Shown here: piece by piece, positions 40,752 through 48,053 of the stretch
How positions within the stretch are numbered: the first letter of the stretch is position 1
Layout of the letters: the number at the start of each line of letters is the position of its first letter
DNA from: Candidatus Acutalibacter stercorigallinarum
GTDB lineage: Bacteria; Bacillota; Clostridia; Oscillospirales; Acutalibacteraceae
Assembly (NCBI GenBank): GCA_019112625.1
Contig: DXIW01000044.1
Location: 1 to 48,053, forward strand
Direction: 5' to 3'
Length of the DNA: 48,053 nucleotides
Translations under genes and position numbers: made by a program
Notes under the pieces: generated by a model
Told to the model about the DNA's origin: nothing
Databases searched by the model: none
The model's input: only the letters and a program-made list of their open reading frames with translations

Positions 40752-43292
40752 ATGAAGATCAGCTTTTCTACACTGGCCTGCCCGGATTATTCCTGGACAG
40801 AAATCTACACGATGGCCAAGGACCTTGGCTTCGACGGTATTGAGGTGCGCGGCCTAGGGGAAGACATTTTCGCAGTGAACGCCAGACCGTTCACTGACGC
40901 ACGACTGCCGCAGACAGTGGAGAAGCTGCGTTCCCTAAACCTGGAGATCCCCTGCCTGGCCTCGGGCTGCAGCCTGAAGTCGAAAAAGGATTTCGATAAG
41001 AACATCTCCGAGATCACCCAGTATGTGGTGCTGGCCAAAAAGCTGGGCACCCCCTATATCCGGGTGCTGGGCGACCTGCACCCCGCCCCCGAGGGCGAGG
41101 TGGACGACGAGTTCGTGTGCAGCTGCTTAAAGCTGCTGGGCACCATCGCCCAGGGCTTCGGGGTCACCCTGCTGGTGGAGACCAACGGCGTCTACGCCGA
41201 CACCCAGCGGCTGCGGGCCTTGCTGGACAAGGTGGCCATGCCCTCGGTGGCCGCCCTGTGGGACATGCACCACCCCTACCGCTGGGCCGGGGAGTCCCCC
41301 GCCCAGACCGTGGAGAACCTGGGGGACTACATCAAGTACGTCCACGTAAAGGACAGCGTGGTGAAGGACGGCCAGGTGGAGTACCGCATGATGGGCCAGG
41401 GCGACCTGCCCATCACCGAGATGCTGGACCAGCTGTTCGCCTCTGGCTACGACGGGTACATCTCCCTGGAGTGGGTGAAGCGCTGGATGGGCGAGCTCTC
41501 CGACGCCGGCGTGGTGTTCCCCCAGTTTGCCAACTTCATGCACGACTACGTGCCCACCCTGCCCCAGAAGGAGGAGGGCCCCAGCGTCCTCCAGGACGAC
41601 CAGCGCCACGCGGGCAAGTACGTGTGGCCCAAGGAGACCCTCATCGACGAGACCTTCCCCGACGTGCTGGACCGGATGGTCAAGGAATTCCCCGACCAGT
41701 ACGCTTTCCGCTATACCGAGCTGGACTACACCCGCACCTACTCCCAGTTCCGGGACGATGTGGACCAGTTCGCCCGGGCCCTCATCTACATGGGGGTGAA
41801 GAAGGGCGACCACGTGGCCATCTGGGCCACCAACGTGCCCCAGTGGTATATCACCTTCTGGGCCACCACCAAGATCGGCGCGGTGCTTGTCACCGTGAAC
41901 ACCGCCTATAAGATCCACGAGGCCGAGTACCTGCTGCGCCAGTCCGACACCCACACCCTGGTGATGATCGACGGCTTCAAGGACTCCGACTACGTGGGCA
42001 TTATGAAAGAGCTGTGCCCCGAGCTCCAGGACAGCCTGCCCGGCAAGCTCCACAGCAAGCGGCTGCCGGTGCTGCGCAACATCATCACCGTGGACAGCAA
42101 GCAGCCCGGCTGCTACACCTGGGACCATGCCATGGGCCTGGGGGACTCGGTGCCCCCCACCGAGGTGGAGAAGCGCCGCCGCCAGATCAACAAGGACGAC
42201 GTGGCCAACATGCAGTACACCTCCGGCACCACCGGCTTCCCCAAGGGGGTTATGCTCACCCACTACAACGTGGTGAACAACGGCAAGGCCATCGGCGACT
42301 GCATGGACCTGTCCACCGCGGACAAGCTGATGATCCAGGTGCCCATGTTCCACTGCTTCGGCATGGTGCTGGCCATGACCGCCGCCATGACCCACGGCAC
42401 CACCATGTGCCCCATCACCGCCTTCTCCCCCCGCAAGGGCCTGGACTGCATCAACAAAGAGCAGATCACCGCCTTCCACGGGGTGCCCACCATGTTCATC
42501 GCCATGCTGGAGCACGAGAATTTCCCCAAGACCGATTTCTCCCACATGCGAACCGGAATCATGGCAGGCTCCCCCTGCCCGGTGAAGGTGATGCAGGATG
42601 TGGTGGATAAGATGCACATGAGCGAGATCTGCATCACCTACGGCCAGACCGAGGCCTCCCCCGGCTGCACCATGTCCAAGACCACCGACTCTTTGGACGT
42701 GCGGGTCAACACCGTGGGCGGCGCCATGTTCGGCGTAGAGTGCAAGATCGTGGACCCGGAGACCGGCGAGGACCTGCCCGACGACGTGGACGGCGAGTTC
42801 GTGGCCCGGGGCTACAACATCATGAAGGGCTACTACAAGATGCCCGAGGCCACCGCCGCCGCCATCGACCAGGACGGGTGGCTCCACACCGGCGACCTGG
42901 CCCGCCGCACCCCCGAGGGCAACTACAAGATCACCGGCCGCATCAAGGACATGATCATCCGGGGCGGCGAGAACATCTACCCCAAGGAGATCGAGGACTT
43001 CATCTACACCCATCCCAAGGTCCGGGACGTGCAGGTCATCGGCGTGCCCGATGAGCAGTACGGCGAGGAGATCATGGCCTGCGTCATCCTGAAGGAGGGG
43101 GAGACCTCCACCGAGGAGGAGATCAAGGACTACGTGCGCACCCACATGGCCAAGCACAAGGTGCCCCGGTACGTCTCCTTCGTCAAGGAATTCCCCATGA
43201 ACGCCGCGGGGAAGATCCTCAAGTACAAAATGCGGGAGAACGCCGTGGAGTACCTGAAGCTCCAGAAGGCCGCCTCCATCGAGACCGCGTAA
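40752..43292 (+). CDS. Fusion of xylose-isomerase-like TIM barrel and acyl-CoA synthetase
   Basis: The 846-residue protein has two enzymes in one chain. Residues ~1-275 are a sugar-phosphate isomerase/epimerase (IolE/AP-endonuclease-2 type) TIM barrel. Metal ligands are Glu143 (VETNG), Asp171 and His173/174 (LWDMHHPY), His198 (YVHVKDS) and Glu240 (SLEWVK). After a ~20-residue linker, ~296-846 is a full ANL enzyme: TSGTTGFPKG (490-499), YGQTEASP, DGWLHTGDLARR, GRIKDMIIRGGENIYPKEIE and catalytic Lys821 (NAAGKILK). It should adenylate a carboxylate and form a CoA thioester. The ATG follows GAAAGGGG. The dehydrogenase gene downstream suggests a polyol- or sugar-acid-to-acyl-CoA route; the substrate is unknown. 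Confidence 0.9.
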   Translation: MKISFSTLACPDYSWTEIYTMAKDLGFDGIEVRGLGEDIFAVNARPFTDARLPQTVEKLRSLNLEIPCLASGCSLKSKKDFDKNISEITQYVVLAKKLGTPYIRVLGDLHPAPEGEVDDEFVCSCLKLLGTIAQGFGVTLLVETNGVYADTQRLRALLDKVAMPSVAALWDMHHPYRWAGESPAQTVENLGDYIKYVHVKDSVVKDGQVEYRMMGQGDLPITEMLDQLFASGYDGYISLEWVKRWMGELSDAGVVFPQFANFMHDYVPTLPQKEEGPSVLQDDQRHAGKYVWPKETLIDETFPDVLDRMVKEFPDQYAFRYTELDYTRTYSQFRDDVDQFARALIYMGVKKGDHVAIWATNVPQWYITFWATTKIGAVLVTVNTAYKIHEAEYLLRQSDTHTLVMIDGFKDSDYVGIMKELCPELQDSLPGKLHSKRLPVLRNIITVDSKQPGCYTWDHAMGLGDSVPPTEVEKRRRQINKDDVANMQYTSGTTGFPKGVMLTHYNVVNNGKAIGDCMDLSTADKLMIQVPMFHCFGMVLAMTAAMTHGTTMCPITAFSPRKGLDCINKEQITAFHGVPTMFIAMLEHENFPKTDFSHMRTGIMAGSPCPVKVMQDVVDKMHMSEICITYGQTEASPGCTMSKTTDSLDVRVNTVGGAMFGVECKIVDPETGEDLPDDVDGEFVARGYNIMKGYYKMPEATAAAIDQDGWLHTGDLARRTPEGNYKITGRIKDMIIRGGENIYPKEIEDFIYTHPKVRDVQVIGVPDEQYGEEIMACVILKEGETSTEEEIKDYVRTHMAKHKVPRYVSFVKEFPMNAAGKILKYKMRENAVEYLKLQKAASIETA

Positions 43293-43322
43293 AAGCGGGC
43301 AAAAAATACAGAGAGAACAGGG

Positions 43323-43355
43323 CGGGAGGGCTTGCTTTTCCCACCCGTTTTCTTT
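43323..43355 (+). terminator. Probable terminator after the fusion gene
   Basis: CGGGAGGG and CCCACCCG pair with one A-A mismatch, then UUUUCUUU follows. A second, perfect hairpin (AGGCGGGG/CCCCGCCU, 43369-43389) lies in the leader of the dehydrogenase gene. Confidence 0.6.
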
Positions 43356-43426
43356 AGAATGAGAAAAGAGGCGGGGAGACGCCCCGCCTGGGTGAGGAAT
43401 TTCGTGAAAAGAAAGGAAGTCGAGCT

Positions 43427-44716
43427 ATGAAAGCGCCTGTTACCTTTGCCATCGCCGGGTTTGGCGACCGGGGCAGCACCTATGCCTCCATGCAGAACCT
43501 GTTCCCGGACAAGATGAAAGTGGTGGCCGTGGCGGACCTGAACCCCGCCAAGGTGGAGAAAGCCAAAAAACTCTATGACATCCCGGAGGAAAACTGCTTC
43601 TCCAGCGCCGAGGAGATGCTGGCACAGCCCCGCCTGGCCGACGTGATGGTGGTCTCCACCATGGACCGGCAGCATGTGGGCCACGCCATCCCCGCCCTGG
43701 AAAAGGGCTACCACATCCTGCTGGAGAAGCCCATCTCCCCGGAGCTCTCCCAGTGCAAGAAGATCCTGGACGCGGCCAGGACCTGCCCCGGGAAGGTCAT
43801 CGTGTGCCACGTGCTGCGGTACACCGTGTTCTACAACACCTTGAAAGATTTGATCCAGAGCGGCCGCATCGGCGACGTGGTGACTATCTGCGCCAACGAG
43901 AACGTGGGCTACTGGCACCAGGCCCACTCCTTCGTCCGGGGCAACTGGCGCAACTCCCAGGAGACCAGCCCTATGATTTTACAGAAGTCCTGCCACGATA
44001 TGGACATCCTCACCTGGCTGGTGGGAAAGCGGTGCAAGTCCGTGTCCTCCATCGGCGGCACCCACCTGTTCAAGGCCTCTATGGCCCCCGCGGGGGCGGC
44101 CCTGCGCTGCCTGGACGGCTGCCAGGCCAAGGAAAGCTGTCCCTTCGACGCGGAAAAGATCTACGTCACCAGCGAGAAAACAGGCTGCGAAAAGGGCAGC
44201 AGCTGGCTGGCCGGGGTGCTGAGCATTGACCCCACCACCGAGAGCACCTACCAGGCCCTGCGCACCGGCCCCTATGGCCGCTGCGTGTACCACTGCGACA
44301 ACGACGTGGTGGACCACCAGCAGACCAACCTCCTCATGGAGGACGGCACCACCATCAGCTTTACCATGTGCGCCTTTACCGAGGACTGCTACCGGTACTT
44401 CAAGGCCATGGGCACCAAGGGGGAGATCGAGGCGGACATGAAGTCCAACCTCATCCATATCCGGGAGTTCGGCAAGCCGGAGGAGGTCATTGACGTGGGG
44501 ACCCTGGCCTCGGACCTGAAGGGCCACGGCGGCGGGGACAGCGGCATCGTAGGGGATTTTCTCGACCTGCTCCTCAGCGGCGCCCAGCCCAACGAGCGCA
44601 CCACCACCCTGGAGCATTCCATCGAGAGCCACCTGATAGCCCTGGCGGCGGAGGAGAGCCGCCTGCGGGGGGGAAAGTCCATCGATTTGGACCAGCTGCG
44701 CAGCCAGGTGGAATAA
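43427..44716 (+). CDS. Gfo/Idh/MocA family oxidoreductase
   Basis: The 429-residue protein has an N-terminal Rossmann domain (TFAIAGFGDRGSTYASMQ, VVAVADLNPAKVEKAKKLY), the family EKP motif in HILLEKPISP, and the C-terminal half with SCHDMDILTWLVG carrying the catalytic-type His-Asp. A cysteine cluster (CLDGCQAKESCPFDAEKIY) is seen in a subset of MocA proteins. It should oxidise or reduce a cyclitol, sugar or sugar acid with NAD(P). It lies 134 bp after the isomerase-ligase fusion; a partial terminator lies between, so co-regulation is likely but full co-transcription is not certain. Ribosome site GAAAGGAAG. Confidence 0.9.
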   Translation: MKAPVTFAIAGFGDRGSTYASMQNLFPDKMKVVAVADLNPAKVEKAKKLYDIPEENCFSSAEEMLAQPRLADVMVVSTMDRQHVGHAIPALEKGYHILLEKPISPELSQCKKILDAARTCPGKVIVCHVLRYTVFYNTLKDLIQSGRIGDVVTICANENVGYWHQAHSFVRGNWRNSQETSPMILQKSCHDMDILTWLVGKRCKSVSSIGGTHLFKASMAPAGAALRCLDGCQAKESCPFDAEKIYVTSEKTGCEKGSSWLAGVLSIDPTTESTYQALRTGPYGRCVYHCDNDVVDHQQTNLLMEDGTTISFTMCAFTEDCYRYFKAMGTKGEIEADMKSNLIHIREFGKPEEVIDVGTLASDLKGHGGGDSGIVGDFLDLLLSGAQPNERTTTLEHSIESHLIALAAEESRLRGGKSIDLDQLRSQVE

Positions 44717-44719
44717 CGC

Positions 44720-44759
44720 AAAAAAAGGACATCCGGGCCCAGGCCTGGATGTCCTTTTG
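44720..44759. terminator. Bidirectional terminator between oxidoreductase and MATE genes
   Basis: AAAAGGACAUCC and GGAUGUCCUUUU form a perfect 12-bp stem, with extra pairing inside (GGCC/GGCC); A-run on one side, T-run on the other. Serves both convergent genes. Confidence 0.9.
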
Positions 44760-44771
44760 TCATGCGCAAAT

Positions 44772-46163
44772 TTATGGGGCGGCAGGTGCCTTCCCCGCGG
44801 GGAGCTCCCCGTCCGCCGGGGCGTGCTTGAACCACCGCAGCAGGTAGATCAGGGAGGGGATGAGCCCCAGCACCCAGCCGCTGGGGGCCGCAATCCAGAT
44901 GCCGGCGGAGCCGATGACCTGGGACAGGGTGACGGAAATGCCGATCTTGCACACCAGCTCCACAATGCTGGAGACCAGGGCGATGCGCACCAGGCCCATG
45001 CCCCGCAGGGTGGAGTTCACCGCCCAGATGATGCCCAAAGCCCAGAAGAAGCAGGCCTCGGTACGGATCATGGCCACAGCGCCGTCCAGCACCGCGGCCA
45101 CGTCCTCCTCCAGGAAGATCTGGGCCAGAGGCCGGGCGAAGAGGAGCATCACCGCCGAGGAGAGTATGGTGAGCCCCACGATGATGAGCAGGCCCTTTTT
45201 CAGGCCCTCCCCAATGCGGCGGTACAGCCGGGCCCCGTAGTTCTGGCCCGCGTACACCGAGAAGGAGAAGGCCAGGTTGGAGAAGGACAAAGTGGCCAGC
45301 TGCTCCACCTTGCCGCCGATGGTGTAGGCGGCCACGATGTCGGAGCCGAAGGAGTTGATCACCGCGGTGATGACGGACATGCCCACGCACAGCACTCCGC
45401 TCTGGAAGCACATGGGCAGGCCGATGGTCAGATATTCCCGGATGATCTTGCCGTCGAAGCGGAAGGAGGCCGCGTCCGGCCGCAGCCGGGGGTAGCGGCG
45501 CACCATATAGAACACACACAGCACCACGGACACCGCCTGGGAGATCACTGTGGCGATGGCCACCCCGGGTACGCCCCCGTGGAAAGCGATGACGAACACC
45601 AGGTCCAGCACCACATTTAAGAGGCTGCACAGGATGAGGAAGTACAGGGGCGTTTTCGAGTCACCGATGGCCCGCAGCACTGCGGCCACCCCGTTATAGG
45701 CGGTGAGGGCGATGGACAGCCCGCCGGTGATCTGCACGTAGGAGACCGCGTCGTCGATGATGTTCTCTGGGGTGCCCAGCAGGGTGAGGAAGGGCCGGGC
45801 CCCGAAGAAGGAGGCCAGCCCCAGCACCAGGCTCCCCGCCAGCACCAGGTAGACGGCGTGGGCCACGCAGCTCTTCATCCGGTCCTGCCGGCCGGCCCCC
45901 TCCGCCTGGGAGATGACCACGCTCACCGCGTTGGTCAGGCCCTGGCCCAGCATCATGATAAGGGAGGTGGTGGAGCCGGTGGCGCCGATGGCCGCCAGGG
46001 CGCCCACACTGGCAAAGCGGCCCACCACCAGGGTGTCGGTCATGTTGTACATCAGCTGGAAGATCCCGCCGATGAGCATAGGGATGGCGAACAGCACCAG
46101 CAGCCGGGCCGGTTCCCCCTGGGTCATGTCCAGGTTTTTCGCCTTGGTTTTTATGGGAGCCAT
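44772..46163 (-). CDS. MATE family efflux transporter
   Basis: The 463-residue membrane protein has about 12 hydrophobic helices in two related halves, as in the DinF/NorM group. Family features include LDMTQGEPARLLVLFAIPMLIGG at the start, MTDTLVVGRFASVGALAAIG, GLSIALTAYNGVAAVLRAIGDSK and FGSDIVAAYTIGGKVEQL. It exports cationic drugs or metabolites by Na+ or H+ antiport. It has an AGGAGGAAA ribosome site and its own promoter with an inverted repeat in the leader. Any link to the convergent fusion-gene locus is not shown. Confidence 0.94.
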   Translation of the reverse strand: MAPIKTKAKNLDMTQGEPARLLVLFAIPMLIGGIFQLMYNMTDTLVVGRFASVGALAAIGATGSTTSLIMMLGQGLTNAVSVVISQAEGAGRQDRMKSCVAHAVYLVLAGSLVLGLASFFGARPFLTLLGTPENIIDDAVSYVQITGGLSIALTAYNGVAAVLRAIGDSKTPLYFLILCSLLNVVLDLVFVIAFHGGVPGVAIATVISQAVSVVLCVFYMVRRYPRLRPDAASFRFDGKIIREYLTIGLPMCFQSGVLCVGMSVITAVINSFGSDIVAAYTIGGKVEQLATLSFSNLAFSFSVYAGQNYGARLYRRIGEGLKKGLLIIVGLTILSSAVMLLFARPLAQIFLEEDVAAVLDGAVAMIRTEACFFWALGIIWAVNSTLRGMGLVRIALVSSIVELVCKIGISVTLSQVIGSAGIWIAAPSGWVLGLIPSLIYLLRWFKHAPADGELPAGKAPAAP

Positions 46164-46182
46164 AGGGCATTTCCTCCTCTAT

Positions 46183-46199
46183 GGGTACGTATGGTACCC
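46183..46199. promoter_or_regulatory. Inverted repeat in the MATE leader
   Basis: GGGTAC and GTACCC are separated by GTATG, giving a 17-bp dyad just upstream of the ribosome site. It may be a regulator's operator (as for TetR or MarR proteins) or a small RNA hairpin. Confidence 0.45.
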
Positions 46200-46217
46200 G
46201 CCTATCCACTCAAATAT

Positions 46218-46248
46218 AGTATAGCACAATACGCCGCCGGGGTGTCAA
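46218..46248 (-). promoter_or_regulatory. Promoter of the MATE gene
   Basis: On the minus strand TTGACA (46248-46243), a long 19-bp spacer, then TGCTATACT, an extended -10 (TATACT, 46223-46218). Confidence 0.6.
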
Positions 46249-46315
46249 GAAGATTTTTTGTGAAAAATGCACCTTTCCGCCCGGGCCGGGTCCCTGGCTT
46301 TCTGCCCGCATTTGC

Positions 46316-46344
46316 TTGACTTTCCCCGGCCCATGTGGTAGAAT
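46316..46344 (+). promoter_or_regulatory. Promoter of the ileS T-box leader
   Basis: TTGACT at 46316-46321 and TAGAAT at 46339-46344 with a 17-bp spacer. It diverges from the MATE promoter about 70 bp away. Confidence 0.75.
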
Positions 46345-46350
46345 GGGGGA

Positions 46351-46605
46351 CGAAAAATGAGAGCAAAGGCCATGACGGAGACAGGCGGAGCGTCCCTTCT
46401 GCTGCAGAGAGCCGGCGGTTGGTGCAAGCCGGCGCAAACAGGCGCAGCCGCATCCCTCCCGAGCCGCGGGCCCAACGGAGTTTTCTCCCAGTAAGTGCCG
46501 CCGGCTTCCCCGCCGTTACCGGGGCGCGTATTGTTGGATACGGAATGGGTGGTATAGCGAAAGCCTGGCTTTCGTCCCGTTTGCCCGGGACGGAGGCTTT
46601 TTTGT
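46351..46605 (+). promoter_or_regulatory. T-box leader for isoleucine tRNA
   Basis: The ~255-nt leader has the usual order: a stem I part with CAGAGAGCCGGCGGTTGGTG (46419 region) and a pairing GCCGGC arm. A likely Ile specifier ATC is at about 46452-46454. The T-box sequence GGGTGGTATAGCG is at about 46547-46559, whose TGGT can pair with tRNA ACCA. The terminator is CGUCCCG/CGGGACG extended by AGCCU/AGGCU, then UUUUUU (46598-46603). Uncharged tRNA-Ile would stabilise the antiterminator and allow ileS transcription. The specifier position is a reading by eye. Confidence 0.88.
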
Positions 46606-46644
46606 TTTCGTCCGATTCCGCACAGCAGAGAAAGGGTGTTTGGC

Positions 46645-48053
46645 ATGAGTTTGTACAAGGAAGTCTCCACGAACCTGAGCTTTGTGGAGCGGGAGCAGGA
46701 AACGGAAAAATTCTGGGAGGAGAACCGCATCTTCGAGAAGAGCGTGGAGGAGCGTAAGGACGACCCCACCTACACCTTCTACGACGGGCCTCCCACCGCC
46801 AACGGCAAGCCCCACATCGGCCATCTGCAGACCCGGTCCTTTAAGGACCTGTTCCCCCGGTTCCACACCATGAAGGGGGAGATGGTCCCCCGCAAGGCCG
46901 GCTGGGATACCCACGGCCTGCCTGTGGAGCTGGAGGTGGAGAAACTCCTGCACATCAACGGCAAGGACCAGATCGAGGCCTATGGCATCGCCCCCTTTAT
47001 CGAGAAGTGCAAGGAGAGCGTGTGGAAGTACAAGGGCATGTGGGAGGACTTCTCCAAGGACGTGGGCTTCTGGGCCGACATGGAGCACCCCTACGTCACC
47101 TACGACAACTCCTTTATCGAGAGCGAGTGGTGGGCCCTGAAACAGATTTGGGACAAGGGCCTGCTTTACAAGGGCTTCAAGATTGTACCCTACTGCCCCC
47201 GCTGCGGCACCCCCCTGTCCTCCCACGAGGTGGCTCAGGGCTACAAGGATGTGAAGGAGCGCTCCGCCATCGTCCGCTTTAAGGTGAAGGGCGAGGACGC
47301 GTACATCCTGGCGTGGACCACCACTCCCTGGACCCTGCCGTCCAACGTGGCTCTCTGCGTGAACCCCAACGAGACCTACGTGAAGGTGAAGGCCGGGGAC
47401 GGCATTACCTATTATATGGCGGAGGCCCTGGTGGAGACCGTCTTGGGCAAGCTGGGCGAGTACCAGGTGCTGGAGAAGTACGTGGGCAAGGACCTGGAGT
47501 ACAAAGAGTATGAGCCCCTCTTCGACTGCGCCGCCGCTGTGGCCCAGAAACAGAGAAAGAAGGGCTTCTATGTCACCTGCGACACCTACGTCACTCTGAC
47601 CGACGGTACCGGCGTGGTACACATCGCCCCGGCCTTCGGTGAGGACGACTCCAAGGTGGGCAGAAATTACAACCTGCCCTTCGTGCAGCTGGTGGACGGC
47701 AAGGGCGATATGACGGCGGAGACCCCGTGGCCCGGCGTGTTCGTGAAGAAGGCGGATCCCATGGTTTTGAAGAACCTGGAGGAGAGAGGCCTGCTCTACG
47801 ACGCCCCCGTGTTCGAGCACAGCTATCCCCACTGCTGGAGATGCGACACTCCCCTGATTTACTACGCGAGAGAGTCCTGGTTCATCAAGATGACCGCGGT
47901 CAAGGAGGACTTAATCCGCAACAACAACACCATCAACTGGGTGCCGGAGAGCATCGGCAAGGGCCGCTTCGGCGACTGGCTGGAGAATGTGCAGGATTGG
48001 GGCCTGAGCCGCAACCGCTATTGGGGCACACCCTTAAATATCTGGGAGTGTGA
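46645..48053 (+). CDS. ileS: Isoleucine--tRNA ligase, N-terminal part (cut by window end)
   Basis: About 469 residues are visible; the frame is open at the edge. The ATP site HIGH is at residues 57-60 in GPPTANGKPHIGH, followed by AGWDTHGLPVELEVEK. The editing-domain sequence AWTTTPWTLPSNVALCVNP is typical of IleRS. The GPPTANGKPHIGH form and surrounding sequence resemble type 2 (eukaryote-like) bacterial IleRS rather than type 1 (GPPYANGxxHxGH). Type 2 enzymes are often naturally insensitive to mupirocin. KMSKS lies beyond the window. T-box controlled. Confidence 0.95.
   Translation, partial: MSLYKEVSTNLSFVEREQETEKFWEENRIFEKSVEERKDDPTYTFYDGPPTANGKPHIGHLQTRSFKDLFPRFHTMKGEMVPRKAGWDTHGLPVELEVEKLLHINGKDQIEAYGIAPFIEKCKESVWKYKGMWEDFSKDVGFWADMEHPYVTYDNSFIESEWWALKQIWDKGLLYKGFKIVPYCPRCGTPLSSHEVAQGYKDVKERSAIVRFKVKGEDAYILAWTTTPWTLPSNVALCVNPNETYVKVKAGDGITYYMAEALVETVLGKLGEYQVLEKYVGKDLEYKEYEPLFDCAAAVAQKQRKKGFYVTCDTYVTLTDGTGVVHIAPAFGEDDSKVGRNYNLPFVQLVDGKGDMTAETPWPGVFVKKADPMVLKNLEERGLLYDAPVFEHSYPHCWRCDTPLIYYARESWFIKMTAVKEDLIRNNNTINWVPESIGKGRFGDWLENVQDWGLSRNRYWGTPLNIWEC

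Noticed and set aside
41127..43157. 676-codon minus-strand frame opposite the fusion gene
   Set aside because: No recognisable domain and His/Gly/Val-rich; antisense shadow of conserved ANL sequence.

Overview
The window looks like chromosomal DNA from a high-GC, endospore-forming anaerobe of the Clostridia, most likely the Oscillospiraceae (the Flavonifractor, Lawsonibacter, Pseudoflavonifractor or Intestinimonas neighbourhood). The evidence is the sporulation genes (spoIIAA-spoIIAB-sigF, yabP, yabQ, a SpoVB-type flippase), a Firmicute-type gene order, CIRCE/HrcA heat-shock control, a T-box and a ZTP riboswitch, together with GC-rich codon use. The genus is an inference. I see no tRNA or rRNA genes, CRISPR array, prophage or insertion sequence.

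Region by region. Positions 1-720 are non-coding. They hold 2.4 copies of a ~132-bp direct repeat, then a GGGC/T-tract motif repeated every 10-11 bp, ending in a good promoter for a secreted transglutaminase-SLH surface protein. Next are valS, a small SRPBCC gene, and folC behind its own ZTP riboswitch and terminator. The sporulation sigma-F operon follows, then a DUF1858 protein, trmK, a Nif3-like protein, rqcH, ptsI, recJ, relA/spoT, hemZ and a uridine-kinase-like gene (8.7-20.9 kb). A zinc-ribbon protein and a minus-strand DUF2089/membrane-protein pair lead into a yabM-type cluster: flippase, hup, rqcP, yabP, yabQ, divIC/ftsB, S1 protein. RqcH and RqcP, both present, are the bacterial ribosome quality-control pair that tails stalled peptides with alanine.

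26.4-33.2 kb carries an orphan fumarase alpha subunit, long-form HPF behind a structured leader, an RlmL-like rRNA methyltransferase, a GNAT acetyltransferase, a lipoprotein, CIRCE-controlled groES-groEL, and a MIF-like tautomerase. 33.2-40.6 kb is a purine operon: purE, an M29 aminopeptidase, purM, purN, a PurO-type IMP cyclohydrolase, a stand-alone AICAR transformylase, an unidentified HAD-like protein, and purD. The last two steps of IMP synthesis are therefore split between two proteins instead of a bifunctional PurH.

The most unusual locus is 40.7-44.7 kb. One 846-residue protein joins a xylose-isomerase-like TIM barrel to a complete acyl-CoA-synthetase (ANL) enzyme. It lies behind its own promoter, which is embedded in a large inverted repeat, and is followed by a Gfo/Idh/MocA dehydrogenase. 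Together they look like an uncharacterised route from a polyol or sugar acid to an acyl-CoA. The window ends with a minus-strand MATE transporter diverging from a T-box leader and the start of a type-2-like isoleucyl-tRNA synthetase gene, cut by the window edge.
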